Of a stretch of DNA of 7,785 bases, positions 1-6,345 are shown piece by piece. This stretch comes from Acidobacteria bacterium UBA6911. Its GTDB lineage: Bacteria > Acidobacteriota > UBA6911. The stretch is taken from assembly GCA_002451015.1 (NCBI GenBank), contig DKBB01000004.1, forward strand, positions 5,284 through 13,068, read 5' to 3'. The position numbers and the translations under genes are program-made. The number at the start of each line of letters is the position of its first letter. Position 1 is the stretch's first letter. The notes below the pieces were generated by a model, which was not told where the DNA came from, ran no database searches, and worked only from the letters and a program-made list of their open reading frames with translations.

Positions 1-1883
1 TCGTCGATTGGGTGAACGACTCGTTCACCGACGTTATGCCGGAGGTGGAGAATATTACGACCGGTGCCATACCATTTTGCGCTTCGGATTCGATTCGCGC
101 TCCAAAAGCAGATCCTGCCGTCACCTTGCACCCTTTTATTGGTCGCGATGACGAAGCTGAAGCCGCCCGGTTAGTGCAAATTGTCCGTTCCGCTCTGGTA
201 AAAGGGAAAAAAGCAGCCATTCTCGTTCGGGCCCGCACCCATTTGACCTCGATACTTCCCGCTTTGCGTACGGAAGGTTTAAGGTTCCGGGCCGTCGATA
301 TCGATCCCCTGGCCGAAGAACCCGTCGTCAGCGATCTCACTGCGTTGACGCGTGCGCTGCTGCACCCCGCCGACCGCGTGGCCTGGCTTTCCCTCCTGAG
401 GGCGCCCTGGTGCGGGATGACCCTGGAGGAACTGCATACAATTGCCTGGGATGATCGTGTGTCGGCGATTTTGGACCTCATGAGGGACGAAGCCAGGATC
501 CAATCGCTGGGTGCCGATGGACGAAAGAGGCTCGACCGTATCCTTCCGATAATGGAAACCGCCCTGGAGAAAAGGCCCGTTTCGCTGCGTTCCCGCATCG
601 AGGGAGTGTGGCTTGCCCTGGGCGGACCGGCGTGCACGAAAAAAGCCGTTGAAATAGAGAACGCCTATGTCTTTTTTGATCTTCTCGAGGAAATGGATGA
701 TGGGGGGATGCTGGATCTGGACAAATTCGAGCAGCGCATCCGGGATCTTTACGCCCGTCCCGATTCCGAGGCGGACGACTCTTTGCAGATAATGTCTATC
801 CACAAAGCCAAGGGCCTGGAGTTCGACGTGGTGATCGTGCCCGGCTTGGGCCGCCAACCAAGGGCCGACGAAAAGCGCCTGATGTTGTGGCTGGAGCGCC
901 CCCGTCTCAATAAAGAAACGGACCTTCTGATCGCACCTGTTCACGCAACCGGCGCTGAAGAAGACAAAACCTACAAGTACCTGAAACGTGTGGATTCTTT
1001 CAAATCCGCTCACGAAGCGGGACGGCTCCTGTACGTCGCCGCGACGAGGGCCAAATCGGAGCTGCACCTCTTCGGGCATACGGGATGCAGCATTAAGGAT
1101 GACGAATTTGAATTGAAGAAACCGGCCTCCGGCTCCCTCCTGAACTGCATGTGGGCCGTGGCCGAGCGGGAATTTCAAACCGCCCTTGCTGCGCAGTTGC
1201 CATCAACCGAATCCGAACTACCCAGTACGGAGCGCGTACCCCAGGCAATCGGACGCCTTTCGCTTGATTGGAATTTGCCGGATTTGCCTGCAAGTGTTGA
1301 GGGGACAGGGAAATCAATTCCGGGTGACAGCGATGAAAGCGCTGTGAGTTTTCATTGGGTCGGCGATACATTAAGGCACATAGGGACTGTTGTACACCAG
1401 GCGCTGAAGCACATAGCAGATGACGGCATTTCCCGGTGGAATGAGGATAAGATTCAAAAAAACAGGCGGTCGTATTTGTCTGCGCTTGCATCCTTGGGTG
1501 TGCCTGCAAGCGAAATACCGAAAGCTGTGGATCGTGTTGCGGCTGCACTTTCACGTGCAATAAAGGATGAACGTGGAAAATGGCTTCTTGGTACGCACAG
1601 TGATTCTGCATGTGAATACTCAATTTGCGGAGTCTTGGAAGGCCGGATAGTTAGTGCAAGAATAGACCGGACACTTGTTGACGATCAGAATGTTCGATGG
1701 ATCATCGAATATAAATCCAGTTTACACGAAGGTGCTGGAATTGAAGATTTCTTGGACAATGAGTGTGCTCGCTATCGCGAGCAATTGATGAGATATCGAT
1801 CGCTTGTCGGGTTAATGGAGAGCCGGCCGATACGCACGGCCCTCTATTTCCCGCTCCTGAATGTCTGGCGTGAAGTTGATTAG
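1..1883 (+). CDS. addA: AddA-like double-strand-break repair helicase-nuclease, 5' partial
   Basis: C-terminal part of a superfamily 1A (UvrD/RecB) helicase fused to a RecB-type PD-(D/E)XK nuclease. Such enzymes, usually paired with AddB, process DNA double-strand ends for RecA-dependent repair. The frame is open to the left edge, where V-D-W-V-N resembles the segment following the family's Y-R-S motif, so the Walker A half lies outside. The GTG at 12 is internal, not a start. Numbering from that GTG, helicase motif V is at 258-272 (S-I-H-K-A-K-G-L-E-F) and motif VI at 338-348 (L-Y-V-A-A-T-R-A). The nuclease follows a low-conservation linker (~400-450) and looks intact: H462 (G-T-V-V-H), D552, E566-Y567-K568 and a Q591-xxx-Y595 motif. 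The stop is TAG at 1881. A drop in GC begins near 1200. AddA is preferred over RecB because of the overall pattern, but another RecB-like helicase-nuclease is possible; finding addB upstream would settle it. Confidence 0.85.
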   Translation, partial: VDWVNDSFTDVMPEVENITTGAIPFCASDSIRAPKADPAVTLHPFIGRDDEAEAARLVQIVRSALVKGKKAAILVRARTHLTSILPALRTEGLRFRAVDIDPLAEEPVVSDLTALTRALLHPADRVAWLSLLRAPWCGMTLEELHTIAWDDRVSAILDLMRDEARIQSLGADGRKRLDRILPIMETALEKRPVSLRSRIEGVWLALGGPACTKKAVEIENAYVFFDLLEEMDDGGMLDLDKFEQRIRDLYARPDSEADDSLQIMSIHKAKGLEFDVVIVPGLGRQPRADEKRLMLWLERPRLNKETDLLIAPVHATGAEEDKTYKYLKRVDSFKSAHEAGRLLYVAATRAKSELHLFGHTGCSIKDDEFELKKPASGSLLNCMWAVAEREFQTALAAQLPSTESELPSTERVPQAIGRLSLDWNLPDLPASVEGTGKSIPGDSDESAVSFHWVGDTLRHIGTVVHQALKHIADDGISRWNEDKIQKNRRSYLSALASLGVPASEIPKAVDRVAAALSRAIKDERGKWLLGTHSDSACEYSICGVLEGRIVSARIDRTLVDDQNVRWIIEYKSSLHEGAGIEDFLDNECARYREQLMRYRSLVGLMESRPIRTALYFPLLNVWREVD

Positions 1884-1943
1884 GATAGAAGCTATGGGAT
1901 CCTGTTGCTGGTCGAGCGTTTTAACGTTGAACTTGTAACGGCT
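1884..1943. other. convergent spacer between addA-like gene and korC
   Basis: Sixty bases separate the stop codons of two converging genes. There is only a small AACGTT palindrome. No stem followed by a T-run on either strand was found, so the terminators for both transcripts are either Rho-dependent or lie inside the opposing genes. Confidence 0.5.
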
Positions 1944-2486
1944 TTATTTCAGCTTTTCCCCGTACTGGTATCCGCGATCGAAGGCTTTCAGATTCATGAC
2001 TTCCGTCCCCTGTGGTACGGATGCCTTCACGGCTTCTCTGGCTGATTCGTAACTTACCAGCCCGGTTACTGAGGTAAAAAATCCCACCATGACAATGTTC
2101 AGGATCATCTTGCGCCCCAACTCCTCGGCAATCCGCGTAGCCGGGATGCCGTACAGCTTCATCTTCGGCTTCAGCCCCCGGGGCTTGACCAGTTCCTCCT
2201 CGATAATGATGGTGGCGTTTTCCGTCGTTTCCGGCAGAAATTTATTGCAGGCTTCCTGCGACATGGCCATCAGAATTTCGGGCTTGGTAACATACGGATA
2301 CAGCACGCGGTCCTCGGAGACAATCAGTTGGGCACTACAGGCGCTGCCACGGGCCTCCGGGCCGAAACTCTGGGTAAGTGTCGCAAATTTGTTGTCGTAA
2401 ATGCTGGCGGCGCGCCCGAATATTATTCCGGCAAGTATAACGCCCTGGCCGCCGAATCCGCTGAATTTGATTTCGGTCGCGCTCAT
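1944..2486 (-). CDS. korC: 2-oxoacid:ferredoxin oxidoreductase, gamma subunit (KorC/KorG)
   Basis: Gamma subunit of a ferredoxin-dependent 2-oxoacid oxidoreductase, 180 residues and full length for the pyruvate/ketoisovalerate oxidoreductase gamma family. In this superfamily the domain helps form the CoA-binding part of the cytoplasmic complex. The family glycine-rich start is visible at residues 8-15 (F-S-G-F-G-G-Q-G), and the second signature, Q-S-F-G-P-E-A-R-G-S, at 39-48. The ATG start at 2484-2486 overlaps the TGA stop of korB by four bases (ATGA), which suggests translational coupling. A purine stretch GAGGGGG at 2491-2497 is the likely ribosome site, four bases upstream. It is the last gene of the korDABC operon. 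No terminator is seen after its TAA stop. Confidence 0.93.
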   Translation of the reverse strand: MSATEIKFSGFGGQGVILAGIIFGRAASIYDNKFATLTQSFGPEARGSACSAQLIVSEDRVLYPYVTKPEILMAMSQEACNKFLPETTENATIIIEEELVKPRGLKPKMKLYGIPATRIAEELGRKMILNIVMVGFFTSVTGLVSYESAREAVKASVPQGTEVMNLKAFDRGYQYGEKLK

Positions 2487-3334
2487 AATACCCCCTCGTA
2501 TGGTTTGTAGGAAGCTCCCAACCGGGCCACCATTTTTGTATTATACCGCTCAAGATAGGTGGGCCTCTCACGATCGATGAATTTCCCGCAAACGATGCCG
2601 CCCTTGAAGTCCAGTCCGACCTCGCGGGTATCCGCGCCGTTTTTAACCGTACTTTGTTCCTTGAAAGCCCGCATCATCTCCAAGCCGTCGCCCAGTTTGT
2701 TCCTTCTCCCATAAAGAGTCGGGCAGGGGCTGATGATTTCTACGAAACTGAATCCCGATTTCTGGACGGCTTCTTTTATGGCTTTGATCGACTGCCGAAC
2801 ATGGAATGTCGTCCAGCGTGCGACGTAAACGGCGCCGGCGGAATCCGCCAGGTGCGGCAGATTAAAGGGATCCTCGGTGTTCCCGTAGGGGGTGGTGGAG
2901 GCAATGGCTTCAATCGGCGTGGTCGGCGTAACCTGCCCGCCTGTCATTCCGTAGGTAAAGTTGTTGACGCAGATGATCGTCATGTCCGTGTTTCTCCGGG
3001 CGGCGTGAATGAAATGATTGCCCCCTATAGAGAAAAGGTCTCCATCGCCACTGCATACAATCACTTTTAATTTCGGATTGGCCAGCTTTAGCCCGGTCGC
3101 AAAAGGGATCGGACGTCCATGGGTAGTGTGAAAGCTGTCCAGCTTCAGGTATCCTGCCATTCTGCCGGTGCAGCCGATGCCTGACACAACGCTGATCAGA
3201 TTCCTTTCAATGCCGCAGTTTTTTATCGCACGGACGAAACAGTTCACTACAGTTCCAAGCCCGCAGCCGGGGCACCAGATATGCGGGATACGATCCATCC
3301 TGAGGTAATCCAAAACCGGATTCGTTGGCTCCAC
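2483..3334 (-). CDS. korB: 2-oxoacid:ferredoxin oxidoreductase, beta (TPP-binding) subunit (KorB)
   Basis: Beta subunit, 283 residues, normal length. It binds thiamine pyrophosphate and one 4Fe-4S cluster and passes electrons from decarboxylation of the 2-oxoacid towards ferredoxin. The TPP motif is clear: G-D-G-D at 96-99 leading to N124-N125 and Y-G-M-T-G-G-Q at 128-134. Four cysteines in the positions expected for the cluster are present: C21 and C24 (W-C-P-G-C-G), C55 (G-I-G-C-T-G-R) and C204 (S-P-C-P-T). The start is GTG at 3332-3334, chosen because AGGGAG at 3343-3348 sits eight bases upstream and because the protein begins just before the conserved W-C-P-G-C-G. It starts 12 bases after the korA stop, and that stop lies inside its ribosome site. 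It overlaps korC by four bases at its end. Confidence 0.95.
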   Translation of the reverse strand: MEPTNPVLDYLRMDRIPHIWCPGCGLGTVVNCFVRAIKNCGIERNLISVVSGIGCTGRMAGYLKLDSFHTTHGRPIPFATGLKLANPKLKVIVCSGDGDLFSIGGNHFIHAARRNTDMTIICVNNFTYGMTGGQVTPTTPIEAIASTTPYGNTEDPFNLPHLADSAGAVYVARWTTFHVRQSIKAIKEAVQKSGFSFVEIISPCPTLYGRRNKLGDGLEMMRAFKEQSTVKNGADTREVGLDFKGGIVCGKFIDRERPTYLERYNTKMVARLGASYKPYEGVL

Positions 3335-3346
3335 GATTCTATCTCC

Positions 3347-4516
3347 CTATGACGATTTATTTTGAACGGCTTCCTTGATTTTTTGGAAGATCACCTCCGG
3401 ATCATGCACGGTTCCCCCTCCATGAGGAATCAGGTACGATCGGCTTCTGCCCTCCACTACACGCTGCAGTTCAAGAAACACCTGCCCGTAATTGAGCTCC
3501 GGTAAAACGAACGCTTTGCCCAGTTCGGCCAGTTGGCGGATACGGGTTTCAGGGAACGGCCATACGGTAATCAGTCTAAGATGACCCACTTTGATCCCTT
3601 GCGCCTTTGCCATGGAAATAGCCTTGAGGGCCACTCTGGAAGTAATCCCGTAAGAGACAACCACCACATCCGCGTCCTCTATATCTGTCTCCCTCAGGTG
3701 AACAATCGACTCAGCGTTTTCCCTTATCTTGTTCACGATTCGGTGGACGCATTTTTCCTGGGCTTCCGCGTTCATGACCGGGTAGCCCCTCTCGTCATGG
3801 GTCAATCCGGTGACATGAAAATAATGACCGTCCCCTGCCTTAACCATGGGAGGCACCCAGTTTCCTTTTGTTTCATACGGCAGGTATTCTCCGGGCTTTG
3901 CCGTAGTATACTGTCGATCAACAATATCAATCGTGTCGGCCTCGGGAATGACGACCTTTTCCGTCATATGCCCGACGCATTCATCCAGCATCATCATTAC
4001 GGGCACACGATACTTTTCGGCCATATTAAAAGCCTCAATTGTCAGGTCGTAGCATTCCTGGGGAGAACTTGGGGAGAATGCGATAATTTCATAATCGCCA
4101 TGACTGCCCCAGCGCGCCTGCATCATATCCGCCTGGCCCGGCAACGTGGGGAGACCGGTCGAAGGTCCGCCGCGCTGCACATCTACAAAAACGCAGGGCG
4201 TTTCCAGCATTACGGCCAGCCCGATGTGCTCCATCATAAGGGAAAATCCGGGCCCCGAGGTGACGGTCATGGCCTTCGCTCCTCCCCAAACGGCGCCCTG
4301 AATCGCTATGGATGAAGCGATTTCATCCTCCATCTGAATAAACATGCCCCCCACGGCCGGAAAACGGGCGGCGATTCTCTCTACAACTTCCGTGGACGGC
4401 GTTATGGGATATCCCGCGACGAAACGGCACCCTGCGGAAAGAGCGCCTTCGCAACAGGCATGATCTCCGTCCAAAAAGTGAGCTCCCGTCATAACTCCCT
4501 TGGGATCGGCTTTCAA
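3347..4516 (-). CDS. korA: 2-oxoacid:ferredoxin oxidoreductase, alpha subunit (KorA)
   Basis: Alpha subunit, about 389 residues, the usual size for the stand-alone KorA/VorA type. It carries the pyrimidine-binding domain that completes the TPP site with KorB, plus the transketolase-C-like domain. From the chosen start, signatures are G-Y-P-I-T-P-S-T-E at 35-43, Q-M-E-D-E-I-A-S at 61-68 (a Glu here normally contacts the thiamine ring), T-S-G-P-G-F-S-L at 86-93 and D-V-Q-R-G-G-P-S-T-G at 112-121. The frame opens at a TTG at 4529-4531 that overlaps the korD stop. However, the bases just after it form AAAGGAGG, an excellent ribosome site, so I place the start at the second TTG (4514-4516), four bases downstream. 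ATG at 4490-4492 is the alternative. Gene order D-A-B-C favours 2-oxoglutarate as substrate over pyruvate or branched oxoacids; this is inference. Confidence 0.92.
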   Translation of the reverse strand: MKADPKGVMTGAHFLDGDHACCEGALSAGCRFVAGYPITPSTEVVERIAARFPAVGGMFIQMEDEIASSIAIQGAVWGGAKAMTVTSGPGFSLMMEHIGLAVMLETPCVFVDVQRGGPSTGLPTLPGQADMMQARWGSHGDYEIIAFSPSSPQECYDLTIEAFNMAEKYRVPVMMMLDECVGHMTEKVVIPEADTIDIVDRQYTTAKPGEYLPYETKGNWVPPMVKAGDGHYFHVTGLTHDERGYPVMNAEAQEKCVHRIVNKIRENAESIVHLRETDIEDADVVVVSYGITSRVALKAISMAKAQGIKVGHLRLITVWPFPETRIRQLAELGKAFVLPELNYGQVFLELQRVVEGRSRSYLIPHGGGTVHDPEVIFQKIKEAVQNKSS

Positions 4517-4520
4517 TGAG

Positions 4521-4528
4521 CCTCCTTT
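4521..4528 (-). promoter_or_regulatory. ribosome binding site of korA, adjoining the korD stop
   Basis: On the minus strand the bases read AAAGGAGG, and the first A is the last base of the korD TGA stop. This near-perfect Shine-Dalgarno sequence argues against initiation at the overlapping TTG (4531) and for TTG at 4516, although the four-base gap is short. Its place at the korD stop suggests that ribosomes finishing korD reload for korA. Confidence 0.7.
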
Positions 4529-4776
4529 CAAGCGACTGCTTTTATTAAAACTCCAAAAATTGCAAAATCAGGGCAATAAATTCCGCAAAGGTCGCATCCC
4601 GTGCACTTTTCAGGTCTTGCCGCGCTCGGCGGATGATATCCCTTGGCGTTGAATGTATTCGAGAAATCAAGAACATCGGACGGGCAGAATTCAATGCAGA
4701 ATCCACATCCCTTGCACAATTCCGAATTAATGGTTACTTTTCCACGTGGTTCCTTGGATTTTGTGGACTCTGTCAT
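4528..4776 (-). CDS. korD: 2-oxoacid:ferredoxin oxidoreductase, delta (2x4Fe-4S ferredoxin) subunit (KorD)
   Basis: Small ferredoxin-like subunit of 82 residues that relays electrons between the TPP-bearing beta subunit and soluble ferredoxin. Two 4Fe-4S motifs are intact: C21-K-G-C24-G-F-C27-I-E-F-C31-P and C58-T-G-C61-D-L-C64-G-I-Y-C68-P. ATG at 4774-4776 is chosen because GGAGG at 4784-4788 lies seven bases upstream and the protein then has the family's usual short N-terminus. The frame stays open a further 79 codons to 5013, but that stretch resembles no known domain and contains the ribosome site, so it is treated as leader. It is the first gene of the korDABC operon, and its TGA stop abuts the korA ribosome site. 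Confidence 0.92.
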   Translation of the reverse strand: MTESTKSKEPRGKVTINSELCKGCGFCIEFCPSDVLDFSNTFNAKGYHPPSAARPEKCTGCDLCGIYCPDFAIFGVLIKAVA

Positions 4777-4805
4777 CCCAATTCCTCCGGTTTTTATTGC
4801 CCCAT

Positions 4806-4834
4806 AATCTACGCTTACAATAAAAGCGCCGCAA
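4806..4834 (-). promoter_or_regulatory. possible sigma-70-type promoter for korDABC
   Basis: On the minus strand TTGCGG (4829-4834) is followed after 17 bases by TAGATT (4806-4811), about 30 bases before the korD start codon. The spacing is ideal, but the hexamers match the consensus at only three and four positions. The surrounding sequence is AT-rich. This is a tentative reading and other placements upstream are possible. Confidence 0.25.
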
Positions 4835-5184
4835 CATATATATTCCCAAAAATGAAGAAATATTTCAGCAAATGGTTCCGGCCGCTCTCTATCCGGTATT
4901 TCATACAAACACAATGCTGCATCAAAACGGATCCTGAATGTTTCCATCTCAGGATATCCTTCACTAACAGGCCGGCGCAACCTTATATTCAACCTGTACG
5001 TCCACCATAGCACAACATCATCCCGTTATGGATCGAAGCAGGCTTGTAAATTCTCTTCCGTTTTTACCGCAGCGAAGAGCAACGGGGAGAAAATGGAAAA
5101 GACAGCCATTCATTAGTATCCCTAATAAAGTGATAAGGCTTCGACCCGGAAGGCTGAAGCACTTTCGTGTGAACGTGTGAGCGT
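4835..5184. other. non-coding leader/spacer upstream of korD
   Basis: No gene is supported here. An open frame continuous with korD (4777-5013, minus) and one on the opposite strand have no recognisable motif. A 72-codon minus-strand frame at 5018-5236 runs through a terminator hairpin and is not credible. Small features are a weak ATTAG/CTAAT hairpin (5112-5126), a GC-rich block at 5135-5149 that is repeated inverted at 5367-5381, and a two-copy octamer (GTGTGAAC, GTGTGAGC) at 5168-5183. Confidence 0.5.
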
Positions 5185-5210
5185 AAAAAGCCCTCATCCA
5201 AGAATGAGGG
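5185..5210 (-). terminator. intrinsic terminator on the minus strand
   Basis: On the minus strand a perfect seven-pair stem (CCCTCAT with ATGAGGG, 5204-5210 and 5191-5197) closes a six-base loop. It is followed at once by CTTTTT (5185-5190). The polarity fits the end of the transcript from the cation-transporter gene about 215 bases upstream and would insulate korDABC from it. There is no T-run on the plus strand. Confidence 0.7.
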
Positions 5211-5244
5211 TATTTGATAGATGAATGGAAAATCATGGCAAAGG

Positions 5245-5341
5245 AAAATGGTGCCAGGTTATTAATTCACAATTTCTATTTTTGTTTCTGCTGTTAAACA
5301 GTTGCCGTAAAATTGATGCATTAATAACCGGGTACCATTTT
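5245..5341. repeat. MITE-like or REP-like palindromic element with 22-bp inverted ends
   Basis: The left end 5245-5266 and right end 5320-5341 are inverted copies matching at 20 of 22 positions. Both begin AAAATGGT and share GGTTATTAAT. Pairing continues inwards after a one-base bulge through CAATTT on both arms, so about 30 pairs can form around a ~40-base AT-rich centre. There is no open reading frame inside and no clear target duplication at the ends. It lies between the terminator and the end of the cation-transporter gene. It could be a small non-autonomous mobile element, a dispersed palindromic repeat or a large transcribed hairpin. The sequence alone shows only the inverted repeat. 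Confidence 0.65.
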
Positions 5342-5383
5342 TAACGATTATCAAAAGTACATCTTACCGGGGCGAAGGCTTGT

Positions 5384-5405
5384 CACGTTAGCACGTTCGC
5401 ACGTT
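5384..5405. repeat. three-copy CACGTT octamer-spaced repeat
   Basis: CACGTT occurs at 5384, 5392 and 5400, exactly eight bases apart, just beyond the stop of the cation-transporter gene. The varying two bases between copies are AG and CG. A related two-copy octamer on the other side of the inverted-repeat element (5168-5183) includes AACGTG, its reverse complement. Confidence 0.5.
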
Positions 5406-5424
5406 TCTTCGGTCATACGATGTT

Positions 5425-6045
5425 TTAATCCTCGTCTTCTTCTCCGCGGAGTGCTTCCAGGCCCTCTCGCACTATGAGGGGAACAAGCACAAGAGCGGCG
5501 CCAGGATCGGCCCACCACCATCCGAATGCCGCGTTCAGGGTCAAACCGGCGAGTGTCGTGAGTGAAAGCCAGGCACACGCAACCGTTTCATAGGCGTCGG
5601 CGCGCAACGCTTTACTGCCCACCTGCCCGGCCAGCTTCAGTTTCGCCTTCGCCAGGACAGGCATTATGACAAGGGAAATTACGGTCAGGGCTATGCCTAC
5701 CCGGCTGGGATCCGGCTCCCGGCCAAATCCGAACAAGCGTCTGCCGGAATCGAGCACAAGGTAAATCGCGAGGATAAGCAGGAGAGATCCTGTAATACGT
5801 GAGGCCCATAACTCTGCCTTTTCATTTTTCTCCCGGGACCGGCCGCCCATTTCATAGGAAAATCGCCAGCCGACGACAATGCCACTCGTAGACTCGACAA
5901 AGGAATCGATGCCGAATCCTACAAGCGCCACTGAACCCGCTAAGAGCCCGGAGACAATGGCGATAATACCCTCAATAACATTCCAGGAAACAGTGAATAC
6001 GGACAGGTGGAATCCCCGACGTACCAGGCATGATCTTTCATCCAT
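5425..6045 (-). CDS. short CDF-like cation transporter (membrane protein)
   Basis: A 206-residue integral membrane protein resembling the transmembrane domain of cation diffusion facilitators, which export divalent metals such as zinc in exchange for protons. Six hydrophobic segments fit roughly 13-35, 37-59, 82-99, 115-134, 150-171 and 175-192. Segment 2 has D47-xxx-E51, matching the spacing of the usual metal-binding pair. Segment 5 has A-D-A-Y-E-T, where the family's usual His and Asp positions appear to be E153 and A157, so the site is divergent. The C-terminal cytoplasmic domain is absent; the protein ends in an acidic tail. ATG at 6043-6045 is forced by a stop codon two codons upstream. 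No clear ribosome site precedes it. It appears monocistronic, with its terminator at 5185-5210. The metal and direction of transport are unknown. Confidence 0.78.
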   Translation of the reverse strand: MDERSCLVRRGFHLSVFTVSWNVIEGIIAIVSGLLAGSVALVGFGIDSFVESTSGIVVGWRFSYEMGGRSREKNEKAELWASRITGSLLLILAIYLVLDSGRRLFGFGREPDPSRVGIALTVISLVIMPVLAKAKLKLAGQVGSKALRADAYETVACAWLSLTTLAGLTLNAAFGWWWADPGAALVLVPLIVREGLEALRGEEDED

Positions 6046-6098
6046 TAATTAATAATAACAAAGGTGGCAGCAAATTATCGATTCATGGTTGGCAAAGA

Positions 6099-6112
6099 AG
6101 GCTATATAGCCT
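6099..6112. promoter_or_regulatory. perfect 14-bp palindrome upstream of the cation-transporter gene, possible operator
   Basis: AGGCTATATAGCCT is a perfect palindrome 53 bases upstream of the transporter start codon. Its position and its TATATA centre would suit a repressor site over a promoter. No regulator gene is in view, so the role is inferred from symmetry and location only. Confidence 0.3.
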
Positions 6113-6120
6113 ATTCGGCG

Positions 6121-6134
6121 AGATAATTTTATCT
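6121..6134. promoter_or_regulatory. AGATAA-TT-TTATCT dyad, possible operator
   Basis: Two perfect six-base inverted arms around a two-base centre lie eight bases from the palindrome at 6099-6112. AT-rich dyads like this arise easily by chance, so it is listed only because of the neighbouring palindrome. Confidence 0.2.
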
Positions 6135-6308
6135 AAACAGGTTAAAAAGGAATCCAACTTGCATTTCTATTTTCACCCCAGCCAGGCGATCTTAGCCCGT
6201 CTGTTCGCCATTCATCCATCATCGGCACGAACAACACCAGCGAAAGCGGGTCACGCTCACACGACTCTCAACACTGAGAGCAACATCGACACTTACCGTA
6301 AGGGGCTA

Positions 6309-6336
6309 TTCTGGCTTCTGACTTCCGGCTTCTTCA
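6309..6336. repeat. short degenerate heptamer tandem repeat (TTCTGGC/TTCTGAC)
   Basis: Four consecutive seven-base units (TTCTGGC, TTCTGAC, TTCCGGC, TTCTTCA) begin at 6309 and end nine bases before the stop codon of the molybdenum hydroxylase gene. The first three are one or two changes apart. Short intergenic heptamer arrays of this sort are found in several bacterial groups; no function is evident. Confidence 0.5.
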
Positions 6337-6345
6337 CTTCCAGTT

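Larger units (their letters stand above)
6046..6345. other. AT-rich intergenic region
   Basis: This is a 300-base spacer between the molybdenum hydroxylase stop and the cation-transporter start, both on the minus strand. No credible gene is seen; a plus-strand frame across it overlaps the ends of both neighbours. It contains two dyads (6099-6112, 6121-6134), a six-pair hairpin (CTCTCA/TGAGAG, 6265-6280) without a T-run, and a heptamer repeat (6309-6336). The transporter promoter is presumably here, but no convincing -35/-10 pair was found. Confidence 0.5.

Noticed and set aside
279..1178. 299-codon open frame on the minus strand
   Set aside because: It is antisense to the helicase, whose motifs V and VI are unambiguous; the translated frame shows no recognisable domain.
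3533..4315. 260-codon open frame on the plus strand
   Set aside because: It is antisense to korA, whose family signatures are clear in the opposite strand; the frame has no recognisable motif.
5018..5236. 72-codon minus-strand frame
   Set aside because: It runs through the terminator hairpin at 5185-5210, has no domain or good ribosome site, and lies in repeat-rich spacer.
5185..5405. Repeat-rich spacer as a CRISPR array
   Set aside because: The repeats are 6-8 bases or a single inverted pair. There are no regularly spaced 23-40 base direct repeats, and no cas genes.
5351..5578. 75-codon minus-strand frame overlapping the cation-transporter gene
   Set aside because: It is mostly out of frame within the transporter gene and ends in the octamer repeats; Arg-rich, with no motif.
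6265..6280. CTCTCA/TGAGAG hairpin as a terminator of the molybdenum hydroxylase gene
   Set aside because: There is no T-run after the stem on either strand and only six pairs, so an intrinsic terminator is not supported.
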